A stretch of 64,000 nucleotides of DNA from Gyrodactylus bullatarudis (Eukaryota > Platyhelminthes > Monogenea > Gyrodactylidea > Gyrodactylidae): contig SSNU01000012.1 in the NCBI GenBank assembly GCA_012064415.1, positions 1 to 64,000 on the forward strand. Reading direction: 5' to 3'. The notes under the pieces were generated by a model. The model searched no databases. It was not told where the DNA came from and was given only the letters and a program-made list of their open reading frames with translations. Both the position numbers and the translations under genes were made by a program. Positions 45,024-59,394 of the stretch are shown here, one piece after another; within the stretch, counting starts at the first letter, position 1; every line of letters starts with the position of its first letter.

Positions 45024-46684
45024 TGGTTATTCACCATGTTAGTATCAATTTGTGAATTATTTTCACCAATGGACCGGAATTATTTTCCAAAGTAGGATCA
45101 TATTTTTTGAATTTTCTAAAAAATATCTCAAAAACAGTATAATATACCAATATATCTTTTCAGAATTAGTATTAGTTTAATGAAAAATCATGATTTTAAC
45201 AAAATTCCCAATTTTTTGAACTTTGAGTTGAAAATTGTTGCTGATTTCAATCTGAGAGAGTAATCAAAAGTTGATTTCTAGGATCACAAAAAGACAAGAA
45301 AACCGATCATCATCACAAAAATTTGGATAAATTCGTCATTTTTCAGGGATCTTGAGCTATCAAAATTTCATCGACTTTCAAGTAGAAAAAATGATCGAAG
45401 AAACAAAATTTAAATTTGACATGATTATGGGGTAATTCTCTCAAAATCAGATTCATCACATTTGATATCTTTTATATATTGTGATAAATCTCGAAGTTCA
45501 AAAAAATGGGAATTTTGCGCTACTTCAATATTTAAAATTTGCCATAATTTCCTTAAAAATTGATTTCTTCTAAATCTTTTTTCGGTAATGGAGTAGATTA
45601 AGTGTAGAAAAATTTTCCCTGCCCCAAAATTTTTCCAAGTCCAAAAAGGTGCGTCTTGCGTACCTATTTGTATGTCAGTCACACATTCCTTCTCTATCCC
45701 TCTTTGTTTGATGATGTAAGCCCCTTATTATTATTAACCCTAAGAAATGAGTAAAAACACCATTTTCAAATCTAAATATCTTTGGTTAGAAGAAAGATAT
45801 TTGAACATTTCAAAATGCAATCAGTATTAGAAAATTATGCTCTTTAAGATGATCCAAGTTTCAAAATTTTATGTTGAATAATAAGCNNNNNNNNNNNNNN
45901 NNNNNNNNNNNNNNNNNNNNNNNNNNNNNNNNNNNNNNNNNNNNNNNNNNNNNNNNNNNNNNNNNNNNNNNNNNNNNNNNNNNNNNNNNNNNNNNNNNNN
46001 NNNNNNNNNNNNNNNNNNNNNNNNNNNNNNNNNNNNNNNNNNNNNNNNNNNNNNNNNNNNNNNNNNNNNNNNNNNNNNNNNNNNNNNNNNNNNNNNNNNN
46101 NNNNNNNNNNNNNNNNNNNNNNNNNNNNNNNNNNNNNNNNNNNNNNNNNNNNNNNNNNNNNNNNNNNNNNNNNNNNNNNNNNNNNNNNNNNNNNNNNNNN
46201 NNNNNNNNNNNNNNNNNNNNNNNNNNGCTTATTATTCAACATAAAATTTTGAAACTTGGATCATCTTAAAGAGCATAATTTTCTAATACTGATTGCATTT
46301 TGAAATGTTCAAATATCTTTCTTCTAACCAAAGATATTTAGATTTGAAAATGGTGTTTTTACTCATTTCTTAGGGTTAATAATAATAAGGGGCTTACACC
46401 ATCAAACAAAGAGGGATAGAGAAGGAATGTGTGACTGACATACAAATAGGTACGCAAGACGCACCTTTTTGGACTTAGAAAAATTTTGGGGCAGGGAAAA
46501 TTTTTCTACACTTAATCTACTCCATTACCCTTTTTTCTCCATATCGCGAAAGTAAACCTTGTGATCTGAATTCCAAAAAAACTTGATCAAATTCGATTTT
46601 TTGATGAAGAATAGAATATTCAAATAATATGATACTACTTTGGAAATAATTTAAAAATTGATACTAACATGGTGAAAAACCCTA
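45024..46684. repeat. Large inverted repeat centred on an assembly gap
   Basis: The sequence running into the gap from the left (about 45586-45886) is the near-perfect reverse complement of the sequence leaving it (46227-about 46530). Outer parts also pair: TTCACCATGTTAGTATCAAT at 45031 against its complement ending near 46678. The left arm holds about 460 bp (45120-45585) absent from the right. That extra part resembles the inside of fold-back copy B. Protein-like frames reading through the gap are artefacts. Confidence 0.85.
45887..46226. other. Assembly gap, 340 N
   Basis: Undetermined bases at the centre of the inverted repeat. The true length and content are unknown. Confidence 1.
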
Positions 46685-49600
46685 AAAAATAAAACTTTGA
46701 ATTTTTAGTAACACAATATGCTGTAATGTGCTTCTATCATTGATTTTGTTTTAAAAATATTTTTCAAATTTATCCATATTTCAGACGTTGTATGTTTTTT
46801 TACATATCCTCCCGTCCAAAATTTTTTCACAAGCTCGCTCTCTCGTAGAATTATTATTATTTCTTGTATAATTAAATTCAACTTCAAGTACTATTCAGAT
46901 ATATATTATATTTACTTATATACAGTATTTGTTTCCAAAGCATCTATAACCATATTTCGCTTCTTCCTTATTGCTTCATCGTATATGGGAAAAGTAATAA
47001 ACCACTATAGAATGAAGGATAAATGTTCATTATTTATTTAATGAGTACATATCTCATAGATTAAAAATGCCTATCCGTCATCTTTAGGCTCTGCTCTGGT
47101 TGTCAGATTTTCAGAATATACCTTGAAAGTTAATTGATTGGTTGAGCCAGAATACTATCAAGAGAACAATGCTTTTATCTGAAAAATTACGACATTGTAT
47201 GAATCACGTGGTGTTATTACAGTCAGCTTCGAAACTCATTGGTCAGGATCAGAGAGGTGTCAAAGAGTTTGAAAGCATCAATTTATACAAGAGACAAGGT
47301 CCTTTTCCATAAGAACACTAAAGGCAATCTAAAAGAATCTGTTTTATTTAATTGATCAAAAAATATTCAGATTTATCCGTAAAAACTCAGAATAATATTT
47401 CATCAATTGGAATGGCAAATTATTCGTAATGACAACATGAATTTATTAAATAAATAAATTCTGTTATTAGTAACAACAGAAAGTGTAAATTTCAATTATT
47501 GCCTAACTCTATGTTTGAGTTCTCCAATATAATCCAATATGAGAAGACAATTGATCGATTCAATAGGAGAATATAAGATCCATACTTGAGTATATTGATT
47601 CGACAAAATGACAAGTTATTTTCAAATAAACTTTGATATATGACCAGTCCAACCACTTTAAATGAAGCATGGTATCGAAATATTATATCATATATTGTTG
47701 TAATAAAATTTCTTTTATACCAAGTGTTGAAAGGAAATAGTGTTTTTTCATAAAAATAGAAAAAAATTCAAAGTAACATTGTTACTCTCTGTCGCTGTAA
47801 TAAATATATCGACTGAAATCCATGACGGAAAATAAACTATCACTACTAGTAGCCATTTTAAAAGACTAAATTATTACATTAACTATTGATCGATTCGTCA
47901 TACATGTATGAATAGAATATCCTTTGCGATTGAATTTCGATTTATAAGTATTTCATTTTTTTAAGAAAATTAACTGATTTTGCTGAGTTTACACAAACTT
48001 TCAAGCTTAAATTTAAATTGAAAATAACTAGATCATGAAAAGTCAAGAAGATTGAAAACTGATTGGAATATAAGGATTCTCTATCACTATAATTAATAGA
48101 CTTGGACGAAATTTTGCTAAATATCGCCAAATATCGCTTCGAAATACCTTTCAATGGTTCTGGAATAACATAAACAAAATTGTGAAAATTTTCAAATTCT
48201 TTGGTTGTTGATAAAAATATCAGATATTTTCATATATATATATATGAACTATATTTCCATGTCATTTTCATATAAATTTTCGAATAAATTGGTTTGAAGG
48301 ATAAATTTATTTGATTAAAATTCATCGTTTGATGGAAAAATATGTTTCGTATCGATGGGAATTTCGTCGGAACGGATAATATTAAATAAAAATTAATCCG
48401 TAAAAGAAGAAATTCATATTTCTCTGTAACATTTTTCATATCTTCGGAGTGGAACAACTGTTTTTCCAAAATACACTCTCAAGATGGACTGGCATTCACA
48501 AAGATTAGAACTGATCTATAAATCTGTCCAGTGTACATTACTTTCTTCTTCAAATAGAGATGAGGAACCGCGAAAAGAATTTTTTCTTTCTCAGATGAAA
48601 CAATAGAACTTTATAGGGAAAGTTCAAGAAAACTTGACATTTATTTAGGGAGCGAGCTAAAAATAACAACAACTATCGCATTTGGAAAACAATACAAAAC
48701 CTGTTTGGTAAAGAGGGAATAACCTGGTTTTATCTCGATCCTAATACAAGAAACCTATAAATATCTCCATGTAGATATTTAGATCTAATTATTGCTTTTG
48801 TAGAATAATTACAATTTTACTTGAATGAATAAAGAAAATATCTGAACCTATTTAATGCCTAATAACTACTTAATATTTGTTATTTTTGTACTCTGGGATC
48901 CTGGAAATTCAAATTTTTTAACCTTCCCGACAATAAAAAAGTTTATGAATTCATCAAAATATTACACCCATACTCATATGATCGACCCGGAAAATCAGAT
49001 CAGATCAGATTACAGATAGAAAAATGTTGTACTGTTGTTTCTATTTTGTTTGAAACAGTGTTTAAACAAAATTTGTATATTTTTCAATGAGTTTTGTTAA
49101 AGTTTAATGCTACCGCACGTTTCAAATATGAATTCAAAACTCATAAGGCATTTACAAGGAATTCATTGGTGCATTCAGTTTTCCGTTTAACTCGCGTTTT
49201 TAAGGGTAAAATTTACAAGTACGAAAAAATGAGTTTTTAAAGGTTTATTGCGAGGTTCAGAGTGGTTTTAGAGAGTTTAAAAGCATCTGAGTATATAAAA
49301 GACAAGTTCCTTTTTCTTAGGAGCATTAAAGTATCCCTGCGAATGCACTCTTTTATGTAGGTCTACTTGTAAGCGACCAATCAAAATCTGGGTTTTGGAT
49401 CACCTAGTGAAGAGGTGTGAATCAAGTATACGTTTATTCGAGCTTCGAATAGTCTAGTTTGAAAGATAAAAAGTGCTGATTTCATAAATAAGTGATTAGA
49501 TCTTGAAATCCAGATCATGCTTATATTGAATATCTGTATTTGAATCAGTGCCATTTAAATCGCCTATGTCTTTAAGAAGTAGAAACAAAATTTACTTGAG

Positions 49601-52600
49601 ATTTGTCATTTTGTTAAAAAATCTCAAGGTCATGAGACACTTTACTATCTCTAGATCAGATCAAGGAAATGTAATGGCCTGCCAATCTATTGAATCTGTA
49701 CTCTTTTATCTTTCAAACTATAATGAAAGTTATCCAAAACCCTGATTTTGATCCGATACATTTTTTTGCTTATATCCATCGAGAGAGATGTAACTCTTAT
49801 TTTTCTATTGAATTTCATATACATATTATTCACTTGATAACAATTTCCTTCTGCAAATGTACAAATCGAATTTTATCAAAAAGTAATCTTATGTACATCT
49901 CTGTTGGTATCATCTATTAAACTATTATTAGTATCGAATGATATGATGGCATTTAATCTGGCTGTTTCCATATAGATAAATAGGCCTAGTGCATAATGAT
50001 AATTCTGGATATATCTTCTAATCTTTACTCAACTACAAATTTATTTTTAGATTTGATCTATAATCTTGTATCGTCTCAAAAGTACTTTAGTTCCGAGTTC
50101 ACTCATACTTCAGATGAATAGACCAGGATAAATACTTCATGGGAAAAAATATGGTGTGTAGCATTTGTTAAGATGAACACAAAATTATTAAGCAGGTGAT
50201 TAGAAAAATTGTTCATTCTCTGGCTGGCTGTATTATTCTTATTTTGGAATGCAATATAGGGTGTTGTTCATTCATCTTGTTGAAATATTAACCCTTTCGG
50301 GAGATTTATTCTATATATAGGGGGAATATTCAAAGTCAGAAATTATCAGCTACATATTTTATCATTACATATCATAAAATAAGCCTATTTTCTTCGAAAA
50401 TCTTTATTTCTTTAAAATTTCTGATCAAGATCAGGACTTCAGATCATAAATTTGACCCTTTCCCATCCAGTTTTTCGATCTTTTATTAAGATATCAATCG
50501 ATCTGAAAAATAACTCAAATGAAAAAGCATTTGCGACAAGATATAATAATGGCATTACGACTCCTAAATCTATAATTATAATTGTTATCGGGCCCTAGTT
50601 AAGATGACTATTCGTTCTAGAAAGAAACAAAGAAACACAATCGGGTAACAAGCTCCCAGAAAATCCATGTGGAACAAGTCCCTGAAGAAAGGACAGATCA
50701 TCATATTCTTTAGATTTGAGGGAATTTAAGTGAATCAGCTACAGTATTTAATAAACCTAATTGTAAGACAATGAATTCTGTAACAGTATCAAATTTTTGA
50801 TGGAATCTATTCAATCTAATATGCAATAAAGAAATTCAAATTATTTAAATTCAAAATTTCCTTTTAATCTTGTCACAATTGAAAAATTTGAATGTTCACA
50901 AGGAATATATTCCTTCTTATCAGTTAAATCAACCTTTCTTGAAAAATGTATAACTAAGTTCAAGTCCTAGTGAAAATCTAATTTGTATCTAGAAAAAGGA
51001 TGTTCCAATTATTTGACATTACCCATGTTTTTCTCCCTCAATGTCAGGAATTTTCCCAAATATCAAGACAAACGATTTATTAACTTTTATAGTATTAAAT
51101 GTCCTGCACATAAATTTTTGTATCTCATCGTCTTTATTCAAACTATACATAGAGAAGATATTTTTAGTTAAAACTTAGTTCACTACTATAGTTCAGCAAT
51201 CAAAAAAAATTCACGATTTCACTAATTAAGTAATAAGAATTCATTGATAAAAGTTGAGTCCTTAAAAGGCCCTGAACAACAGAAAAATGAAATGAGTGAT
51301 TAGAAAATAATCATTAATAAGTCCTCTTTCACAAGAATTTTGTTCAATTAAGAGGAAAAATTTATCAAAAGATTTCCCTCTGATAGTTGTTTTATTTTGT
51401 AACTGAAATAAAACATGTATTTTTTCAGATTCAAACACTGAAAGAGAGCCAATTAAAGTGCCTCTTTTGCATTTAATAAGAGTTTTCAGATGTTTGGAAA
51501 ATTTCTGTTATTAGATATATTCGCTATATTTTGAAACTGTAGGAAATTTTTATTTGATCAAAGTAAAAAAATAAATCTTGATATCTTATATATATTAATC
51601 TTAAGAAAGATTGTGTTCATTTAGGATTTTTTCAAAAAGAAAATTGGCAATCTATTCCGTAGATTGATATCTAAAAGAGCCAATGTTGATCCGGTACTTC
51701 AATCTGATTGAGATGGTAGTCCTTGTCAGGATCGAATATTTATTCATTGTGAAGATTGCAAAATTAACAGGCCTAAAAGCTAGATTTCATAAGCTTGAAA
51801 TTCATAAAGCTGAAATGATAAGTTGATTTTGGGTATTCAAATCAAATCAAAAAATGGAGATAACTAGGATCAATGAACTTGATATTGAATGGCCAAAATT
51901 AACCTTTATCGGATAAAATTAGCGACAAATTTCACCTTACATATTTTATTACATTTTGTTAGGAGAAAACTGAGCAGTTCTCTATGATACTTTTATTAAA
52001 TAAATCACTAAACAAAAGACTTTTGATCTAGCTTTTATACTTTAGTAAAATCATGAATAACTCTTTTTAGATTATCATCAAAATTATAGCTTTTTAGATT
52101 TAAAATCTTCTCGAAACACTATCATTCTTTTCCTGATTCTTTTCTTCGCGAAAATAATAAAGAAGAAAAAGCACCAGGAATATAAAGAGAATGGAAATAT
52201 GAGACGGAAATTGACTTTCCGTGGTAATCAATTGAGATGAGAAATCAGTTTAAAGATGATATAATAATTTTTAAAAAAACTAGTAATTTCTCAAAGGAAA
52301 TAAATGCATGTAATTTGAAATTTTGATCAGTAACACAGGGGAAAGATAACACAACTAGACCATAGGATATGAAGCGAATTAATTAGAGATTATCATAAGA
52401 GTCTAGTCTGGTACCCTTCCGATACCAAATGAAAAAAGCTTTATGCTTGATTCTATCACAGAGTAACTTGAAATGTGAAACATTTACTAGGAGGAAATAT
52501 TATGAAAATGTTTTCTTTCACATAGTTTCATCGAGGTCTGATTTTTATTGAAACTCCCATCTGATGGTGATTAATTTAAAATGAAACTTGGCCAATGAGA

Positions 52601-53048
52601 GGATTTATTTGGAAATTAATTGTTACGAACACTGAGGGATATCTTAGAAATTTCATTCGATCTGATTACAAAAAAACTTAGATATTGAAGATTTAAGGTA
52701 AAAATGAGGTTGAAATTTATGAAATTTTCAAGAGACTCTTGATTGAGCTTCAGATTGATTTTATGCATAAAAAATATACCTAATCCTGAACTAACTATTT
52801 GTTACTATGGACAATGATAAGTTTAATAATTTTGATCAGAAAGTATCAGGGAAATCGGTGGAAATCAACAATTATTATTATTATGATTATACATAATCAT
52901 CTAAATGTTGAAGAGTTTCCCATTAGTTGAATTATACAGATATTTTGTCAAACATTTTGCCAATATCGTACTGATCTAAACTTTTCCCAGCCATTAATCT
53001 CATTTTAATAATCGAAAAAAGCACATATTTTTGAGTTATTTCAGAGTT
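46685..53048. other. Gene-poor stretch
   Basis: 6.4 kb with no supported gene. Short open frames (47942, 48230, 49548, 49690, 50983) have no recognisable domains or splice support. A lone TTAACCCTTTCGGG at 50288 resembles the ends of the TTAA-type MITEs. Confidence 0.5.
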
Positions 53049-53049
53049 A

Positions 53050-54350
53050 TAATAACAATAATAATAATAATTTATTAACAATACATGTGTTAAGTTAATT
53101 TTTTACAATATTATTCTTCATTATAAATCTTATTTTTAAGTTCTTTTTTAAATTCATTTAATCTCATATTTTTAAATGTTCTGTTTAATTTTTTGAAAAT
53201 ATTTTTACATTTATTAAAAATGGCAAGTTTTTTTAGCTGTCCGAATTCAGGAGTATTTGATCTCAGTACTGAGCGGTTTGTGTTATATAATATTGGCGAT
53301 GATTTGATCAGACATATGCTTTTGAGTTCTCGTCTTAATCTTAAGTTATCTCTCGAAAAACCCAATTCGTCTTGGAAAAAAGGAGAAAGCCTTCTCCTGA
53401 ATTTCTTGAATGCTGTATTAATCTTTTTAGACCAATTTTCTCCTTCTGGATTCCATACGGCTGAGCAATATTCTATTGTCGGTCTAGCATATATTCTATA
53501 TAGAAGGACCTTCATTGAGCCGGTTTTAACACATTTGTGAATATGGATTAATCTGCCAATGAACTTTTTTATGATGTCCTTGTAATGCTGTGTGAATTCA
53601 AACTTCCAATTATATACCACACCTAGGTCTTTTAAAAGCTCTTTTGGAAGGATCTTTGTTTGCCCAATAAAAATGTTTAGATCAAAGATGTTTGATTCAC
53701 ATGGGGTTATGTAAAATGACTTTTCTATGTTTGGAGAAAGACCTAGATGTTTGAGCTTTGCAGATATGAGCTTAAGTTCATTATTTATTGTAGCAACATT
53801 GTAGTATTCATTGAAGTCGAAAACTATTTTGAAGTCATCTGCATACTTAAAGATTTGGAAATTTTCAGTTTGGATTTCAGCAAATAGAATATTGAATAGT
53901 AGAGGACCAACTCTTGATCCTTGTGGAACACCCGAAGTTAGAGATTTTAGTTCTGATTTCATACCATTGCATTCTACAAATTGTAGTCTACTCGTCAGGT
54001 AATTTTCAAGATACTTTAGAAGTTTTGAGCATATGCCATGTTTGTGACAAGATTCTAAAATATTATCAAAGCATACTTTATCAAACGCCTTGCTTAGATC
54101 AATATATATTACAAAACTATCTTCTTTTTTCTGCTTTTGAGGAACGAGACATAGCTGAGGAATTGGTATAGGTTGGATTCACAAGATTTTCCTTTGCAGA
54201 AGCCATGTTGATTTGAGTCTATTGTTGTTAAGTTGACTGAGGATCTAATTCTTTGGTATAGAAATGAATCAATTATTCTCATGAATGTTGATTGCAGAGA
54301 GATAGGTCTGAAGTCTTGAGATCCTTGTTTTGGTAGGGCAATTACTTTAG
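53050..54350 (-). mobile_element. 5'-truncated non-LTR retrotransposon (LINE), RT frameshifted
   Basis: Minus-strand reverse transcriptase of the jockey/CR1/I type. From the truncated 5' side: VIALPKQGSQDFRPISLQST and HGFCKGKSCESNL. A frameshift occurs in an A-rich run near 54135. Then IYIDLSKAFDKV, SLTSGVPQGSRVGPLLFN and the catalytic FKYADDFKIV. The continuous frame 53962-53111 runs on to the usual RT end (YRIYARPTIEYCSAVWNPEG) and a basic C-terminus. The 3' end has a short (TTA)n tail (plus-strand 53050-53075, aataataataataat). No endonuclease or ORF1 remains. The 5' truncation and microsatellite tail are typical of target-primed insertion. Confidence 0.85.
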
Positions 54351-57300
54351 CAATCAGAAATTCTTATTACAAAATCTCGATTGAAAATAACAAGCTTAGA
54401 ATACGCGCCAAGATGTTTCAATGAACTTTACTACGAGAAATAACAAAATTGAGATTTTTTAAGCTTCGGAAAATTCCTGATTCTGCTCTTGAAGGAAGGA
54501 AGCTCTTGACTTCCAGGATATAAAGTTCATACCTCTTTTCCAAGTAGTGTTTTTAAGCAAGGATTAATTAATCAGTGTATACCAAGAAAAAATCTGATAA
54601 AGAATCCAGAAGCATTACACAAGAATGAGGAAAATTATTCTGTTTGATTAGATCGATGATGGCGCATGCAAATTCATTCAGATTGGAGATACCAAATTAT
54701 TTTTTATTTTCCAAATATTTTCCATATCAAAATGGGAAATCAATCTTTTCTTTAGATGTGAATACATTTTTAATTTTAAAATACTCTCTGGTACTGATAA
54801 ACAATGTGCATTTATATCGGAGAGGGTTCATTCTTTTGTACATCTAAAGTACTATTTCAAAATATTTCCTACCTTTTGATGTGGAAACCAAGAAATAAAA
54901 CATACATATCACTTGAATTGTTGGTAAATTAGGATAGTTGGCCAAAATTTTGAATTATTTAAGCATTATTTTTGCATTATTTAGATTAAAATTTTATAAG
55001 ACATGCTAAAACATCTCTTCATATCCGTTTTACTCAGTTAATGGTCAAAAAAATTTCAATTTCATTTTTAAACAGTTTCATGAAATTGATTGAAAATATA
55101 TAAATATATTTTTCATACATATACTCATAAGTAACTAAGAATTAATAAAAATGATTTAAGAGCAAACATTTTCAGCAATTCACAAATCTGTGCCTGAATA
55201 AGAATTAGCTCCTTAATTCAAACTTTATAGTTTAAAGTTTTTTCCTTTACTTGAATACTATTTAAGTAATTACTATTACTGGGCTTGTAATAATAAATAC
55301 AAGATCAAAGGAATCAAGATCCAATTTCATCGATTTATAATACACTTACTTGATAGTAGTTATCAGTATAAATAGTTTATAAATTTGATCAGCCTCACTC
55401 CCTCAATGAATTCAGTATTTGTGATGAGTCTCCTGATATACTTTAATATTCCTAGTTCATGTGAAAAGTAACATTCATGATGTATGCGGGATGATAGGAT
55501 GTACACGTGGAGGAACGTTTTAGCGGGACAGACGAAAGAGAAATAAGCCCTCTTCCTTCCGTACTACTAACATTTTCTCCCTCATCTTCTAAACCAAGTG
55601 TATACCTAGTTTATTTCCATTCATCTTCTATTATAATACATGACTGTGAGATTAGTTTTTAACGATTTATCGTATGTCATTAATATTTTTAACCTGAATA
55701 TTATTCATGTTCAAGTCAAGAAGAGACAAGAAGACAGGAATAAGTTCAAACGTAGACATGCTCTCAATTGTATAATTATAATAAATATCACTAAAAATCC
55801 TACAAAAACTGATAAGGCGGCCTTTTGATGAGCATGATAATTAAAATCAGCCTTGTGTTTCTCTTAACATCGTCATAAGACGAGCATTTGCCAAAGTTTT
55901 CATTAGTAACTAACAAAATTTACTGATATTTGGAAGTATACTTTTTTTAAATTTTAAATTCTCACGTCAAACAAGTCTAATTTCTACTTGAAATTCAAAA
56001 AGTATCAGGAGGATTACACTGTTTGAAAAGATTAATAATTATCTGACGTCAATACCCATTATCGTAGAAAAGATAATTTCAAAGCTTAGATAAATTTCAT
56101 TAGAAAAATCTAGATTTTGCACGAATAAAGAGGAAATTTTAAAAATGCTCGAGCCCCACCCCCATCCTATTTAGATTAAGAAACCTTGTGTCTCAATTTG
56201 CTTTAGTTATTCCCATTATTTAGAATAAATTAACGGGTAATTTGAACCATTCTAATTATAGGTTAAGCTTAATGATGACTTTAGAAATCTAGAAAAACGA
56301 GGTTTAATCTTTAAAGGAATTATCCCAAATTGATGATCGAGTGTTATACTATTCAAATAGTTATTAGATTTGTTTTCAAAACTTCGGATTCTAAGAAAAT
56401 TCCCTAATTAATTTTTTTTGTTAGACAAATGTATGAATTGATCAATAATAAAAGCAATTCTTATTATTCTCGAATTATGAATTAAAAAACTTCTAAAACA
56501 TTATCTTTATTTTAAAATATTTGCGTATTTTATATCTATTCCAATACTCTGCAATAAATTTTGCTAGCTTTTTAAAACCACCGCTCGGGATGGTCTACTT
56601 CCGCATCGGTCTCAATGCAAGTCTAATTAATCACCTAATTTGTGTATTCTTTTAATCAATTATAATTTATTTATTTGTTCAAAAAAACATGGCTCTATCA
56701 TAAATAAATACGTAAAAATTCAAATGACACACGAAATAGAGAGAAGATTTTTATATTCAGATAAGATAGGGCCTCATCAATTATGATACAGGCTACATAT
56801 TCTAGGCTTTGACATTCCATCTGGATGAGTCAGGCTGTTTTTCTTAACGTCGTTGAGAGAATGAAATGACTTTCTTGGTCAAAAGTCACTGTTTTATTGT
56901 CGAATTTCTGCCTTCTGGTGAAAATCACTTGAAAATCAATCAGTTATTTATTCTTGCCTGAATTTATAGTTATTTGGCCAAAAATATTACTAATGCAAGT
57001 TCACATTGTGGACTTCAATTTAAACTTTAATTGATCCAGAAACCTATCAAACTGGTAGAGTTATGAAGGTTCAAAAAATTTTGAAAATGGACATATATAT
57101 CCATCAGCACCGAAAGGGTTAAATTACAAATGTATTAAATAAGAATAAAGCATAAAATAATAACTTGATAGATAAAAAGTTAAAACAAGATAAAGGTTAT
57201 GACTTCGCCATAACAGCCAAACCTGACTTTTTCTTCTACTTCAGGTCCGATTCTATTTATTTATGACTTTAGACCTTGAATATATATTCATATATGTGTA

Positions 57301-58887
57301 TTCATATATGAATAAACTTAAATAAATAAGGTGAATTTAGTCAATTCTAATGAAATATCTTTTGGCCCAACTATTTTCGGAACGATGGATAAACAAGCTA
57401 TTTAATGGTGTGAATTTTTTAGTTATAGGATCCTTATTTTTCTAAAAATTATTAGGTTTAATATTTTGGCCCACATGTGAGCCATGGACCTGAAAGGGCA
57501 TCAAATAAGGTAAGATTAATGAAGGTGTGGATAAAGAGGGGATCTTGAAAAGTTCAATTTCAGATCTAATATATGAGTAATCATTATTGATTTGAGATCA
57601 TTTTTTCTCTAATAATCTGAAGTGTGGAATCAGAAAGTTTTTTTCAAAAGAGGAGTATTTTTCACCTTTGTTTATTCTAAAGAAAAATTTTATGAATAAT
57701 TTCAAGCTTAATTTTTTTGACTTGACCGTATTATTTATTCGACAATAAAAATAAAATATAAAGTATACTGACATAACCTAGTTTATGACAGAGGTGTTAA
57801 ACACAAAGAGACATGAATTTATATCTTTAAACGACTTGTGGTCATCGTAATAAAAAAGATGGAAGATTTTATAGAGTTTATTACCTTTCATACTTTATGT
57901 CCACTTGGACTGATATTAAGACACTCAGTCGCTGACACCAGCATGGTTGGATTTCTCTCCTAAAATGATGTAATTGGTTGCATACGATCGTATTGTTTTA
58001 AATAAAAGAGAGGGACAGACACAGTCAGTGTTTAAAAACAAATAGACAAGCCATCATCAATTTATCTCAATAGGACAGACCCTCATGTTGGGAGTAAAAA
58101 CAAGATCTTATCAATCTCTTTTTATAATACAATCATTAAAGTATTTGTTTATAGGTTAAAGTTCATCCCTAGGCAATTTTCAATATTGTATTTGATTTTT
58201 AATATAGCTTTACATGAAGTTTTAAAGAAAATAAAAAGATTAGAGAATTGTATTTGTCAATCAGAGGAAATTTTACCCCCTTTCTTCATTCTGATTTCGT
58301 TAATGAAAAATAAGAGTAAAACATTTCTACTACTATTCATTTATAAAAACTACTAAAAACCCTTGATCAACATTCATCATGTGCAAAATAAAACCCAAAT
58401 GTACTGATAAAACTTGATAATTCAAATAAATATGCATACTAGGCTTTCAAGGGTAGTTAACGACAGAAATAATTAAGAATAATTTCTCGCCAAAAGTTGA
58501 GAATACTTGAGATATAATTTAGAAACTGAAATACAAAAGGATTGATGTTAATGTCCCGAAAAAAGCTCCAACGGTCTTATTGAATCTATTGATGATAAAT
58601 ATGAAAATTTCTGGTCGATATCCCTTATACAGTTTGGAAGTAGCTGGTGTAAGAATACTATTATTATCATTATTTTGGCTAATAAAGGGTTAAAATTAAA
58701 ACATGTTAAAATTCCATGTTATTTTTCACTAGCTGAAAAATCAACAATGAACCCTTTATTGACCTGTTTTTCGTTTTGTCCCCCCTCCCAGCTAGAATTT
58801 TTCTTTCTACGACGAAAAGCGACCCTGAATGTGTTGTGGGTGAAAGGGGTTGCTTCCTACAATTGAACAAGATAAAGAGATATACCA
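54351..58887. other. Gene-poor stretch
   Basis: 4.5 kb with no supported gene. Contains 56979-57122, a copy of the right half of the MITE at 3003-3179. It ends CACCGAAAGGGTTAA. The open frames at 54644 and 55640 are short and featureless. Confidence 0.5.
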
Positions 58888-58994
58888 TGGCAACCGGCAG
58901 GGAAAAACGAGACCCTAAACTACTCTTTCACAAACAGATATCACATTTATCAATAGTGAAGCTGGAAGACCTCTTGGAAAACCTCACTCCATGT
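58888..58994 (+). CDS. Candidate first coding exon
   Basis: An ATG in a strong context (ataccATGGCAACC) opens a 35-codon frame with richer G+C than its surroundings (MATGREKRDPKLLFHKQI..., then VKLEDLLENLTP). It meets a plausible donor (CCAT|GTAGGT). No partner exon could be joined with confidence; any continuation lies downstream, perhaps beyond the window. I recognise no family, and overlapping frames on both strands compete. This is a suggestion only. Confidence 0.3.
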
Positions 58995-59394
58995 AGGTTA
59001 TGCTACTACATTTGGTCTTTATTTAATGAGACATGGTTTTAGTAACCAACTCAATCTTGACAAGCTGTATTGATTTATTATTCATTATTTTAAGCTTTAT
59101 CTATTTTCTAATCAACAGTTTACTATTGAAATTATCCAGATTAACATCTATAACAAGTGATCAAAATGATAATTAAAATAAGAATATCATGGACGAAATG
59201 ATGAGTTTTAAATAAAAGTTAAGTTAATCTGAAAGTAAATCAGTTAACCCTCGCCCTGTACGACGTAAAAATTACATGAAAATATGAAAATATTGGTTTT
59301 CTACAATAGAAAAAACTTTATATATAAAAACGTATTGTTTACACGAGTCACAAATAATTTCATAATGTTCATCACAAACATTTTTCGAACATGA

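Noticed and set aside
45844..46269. Two 132-residue open frames on opposite strands
   Set aside because: They consist almost entirely of the N gap; the real ends are the two arms of the inverted repeat.
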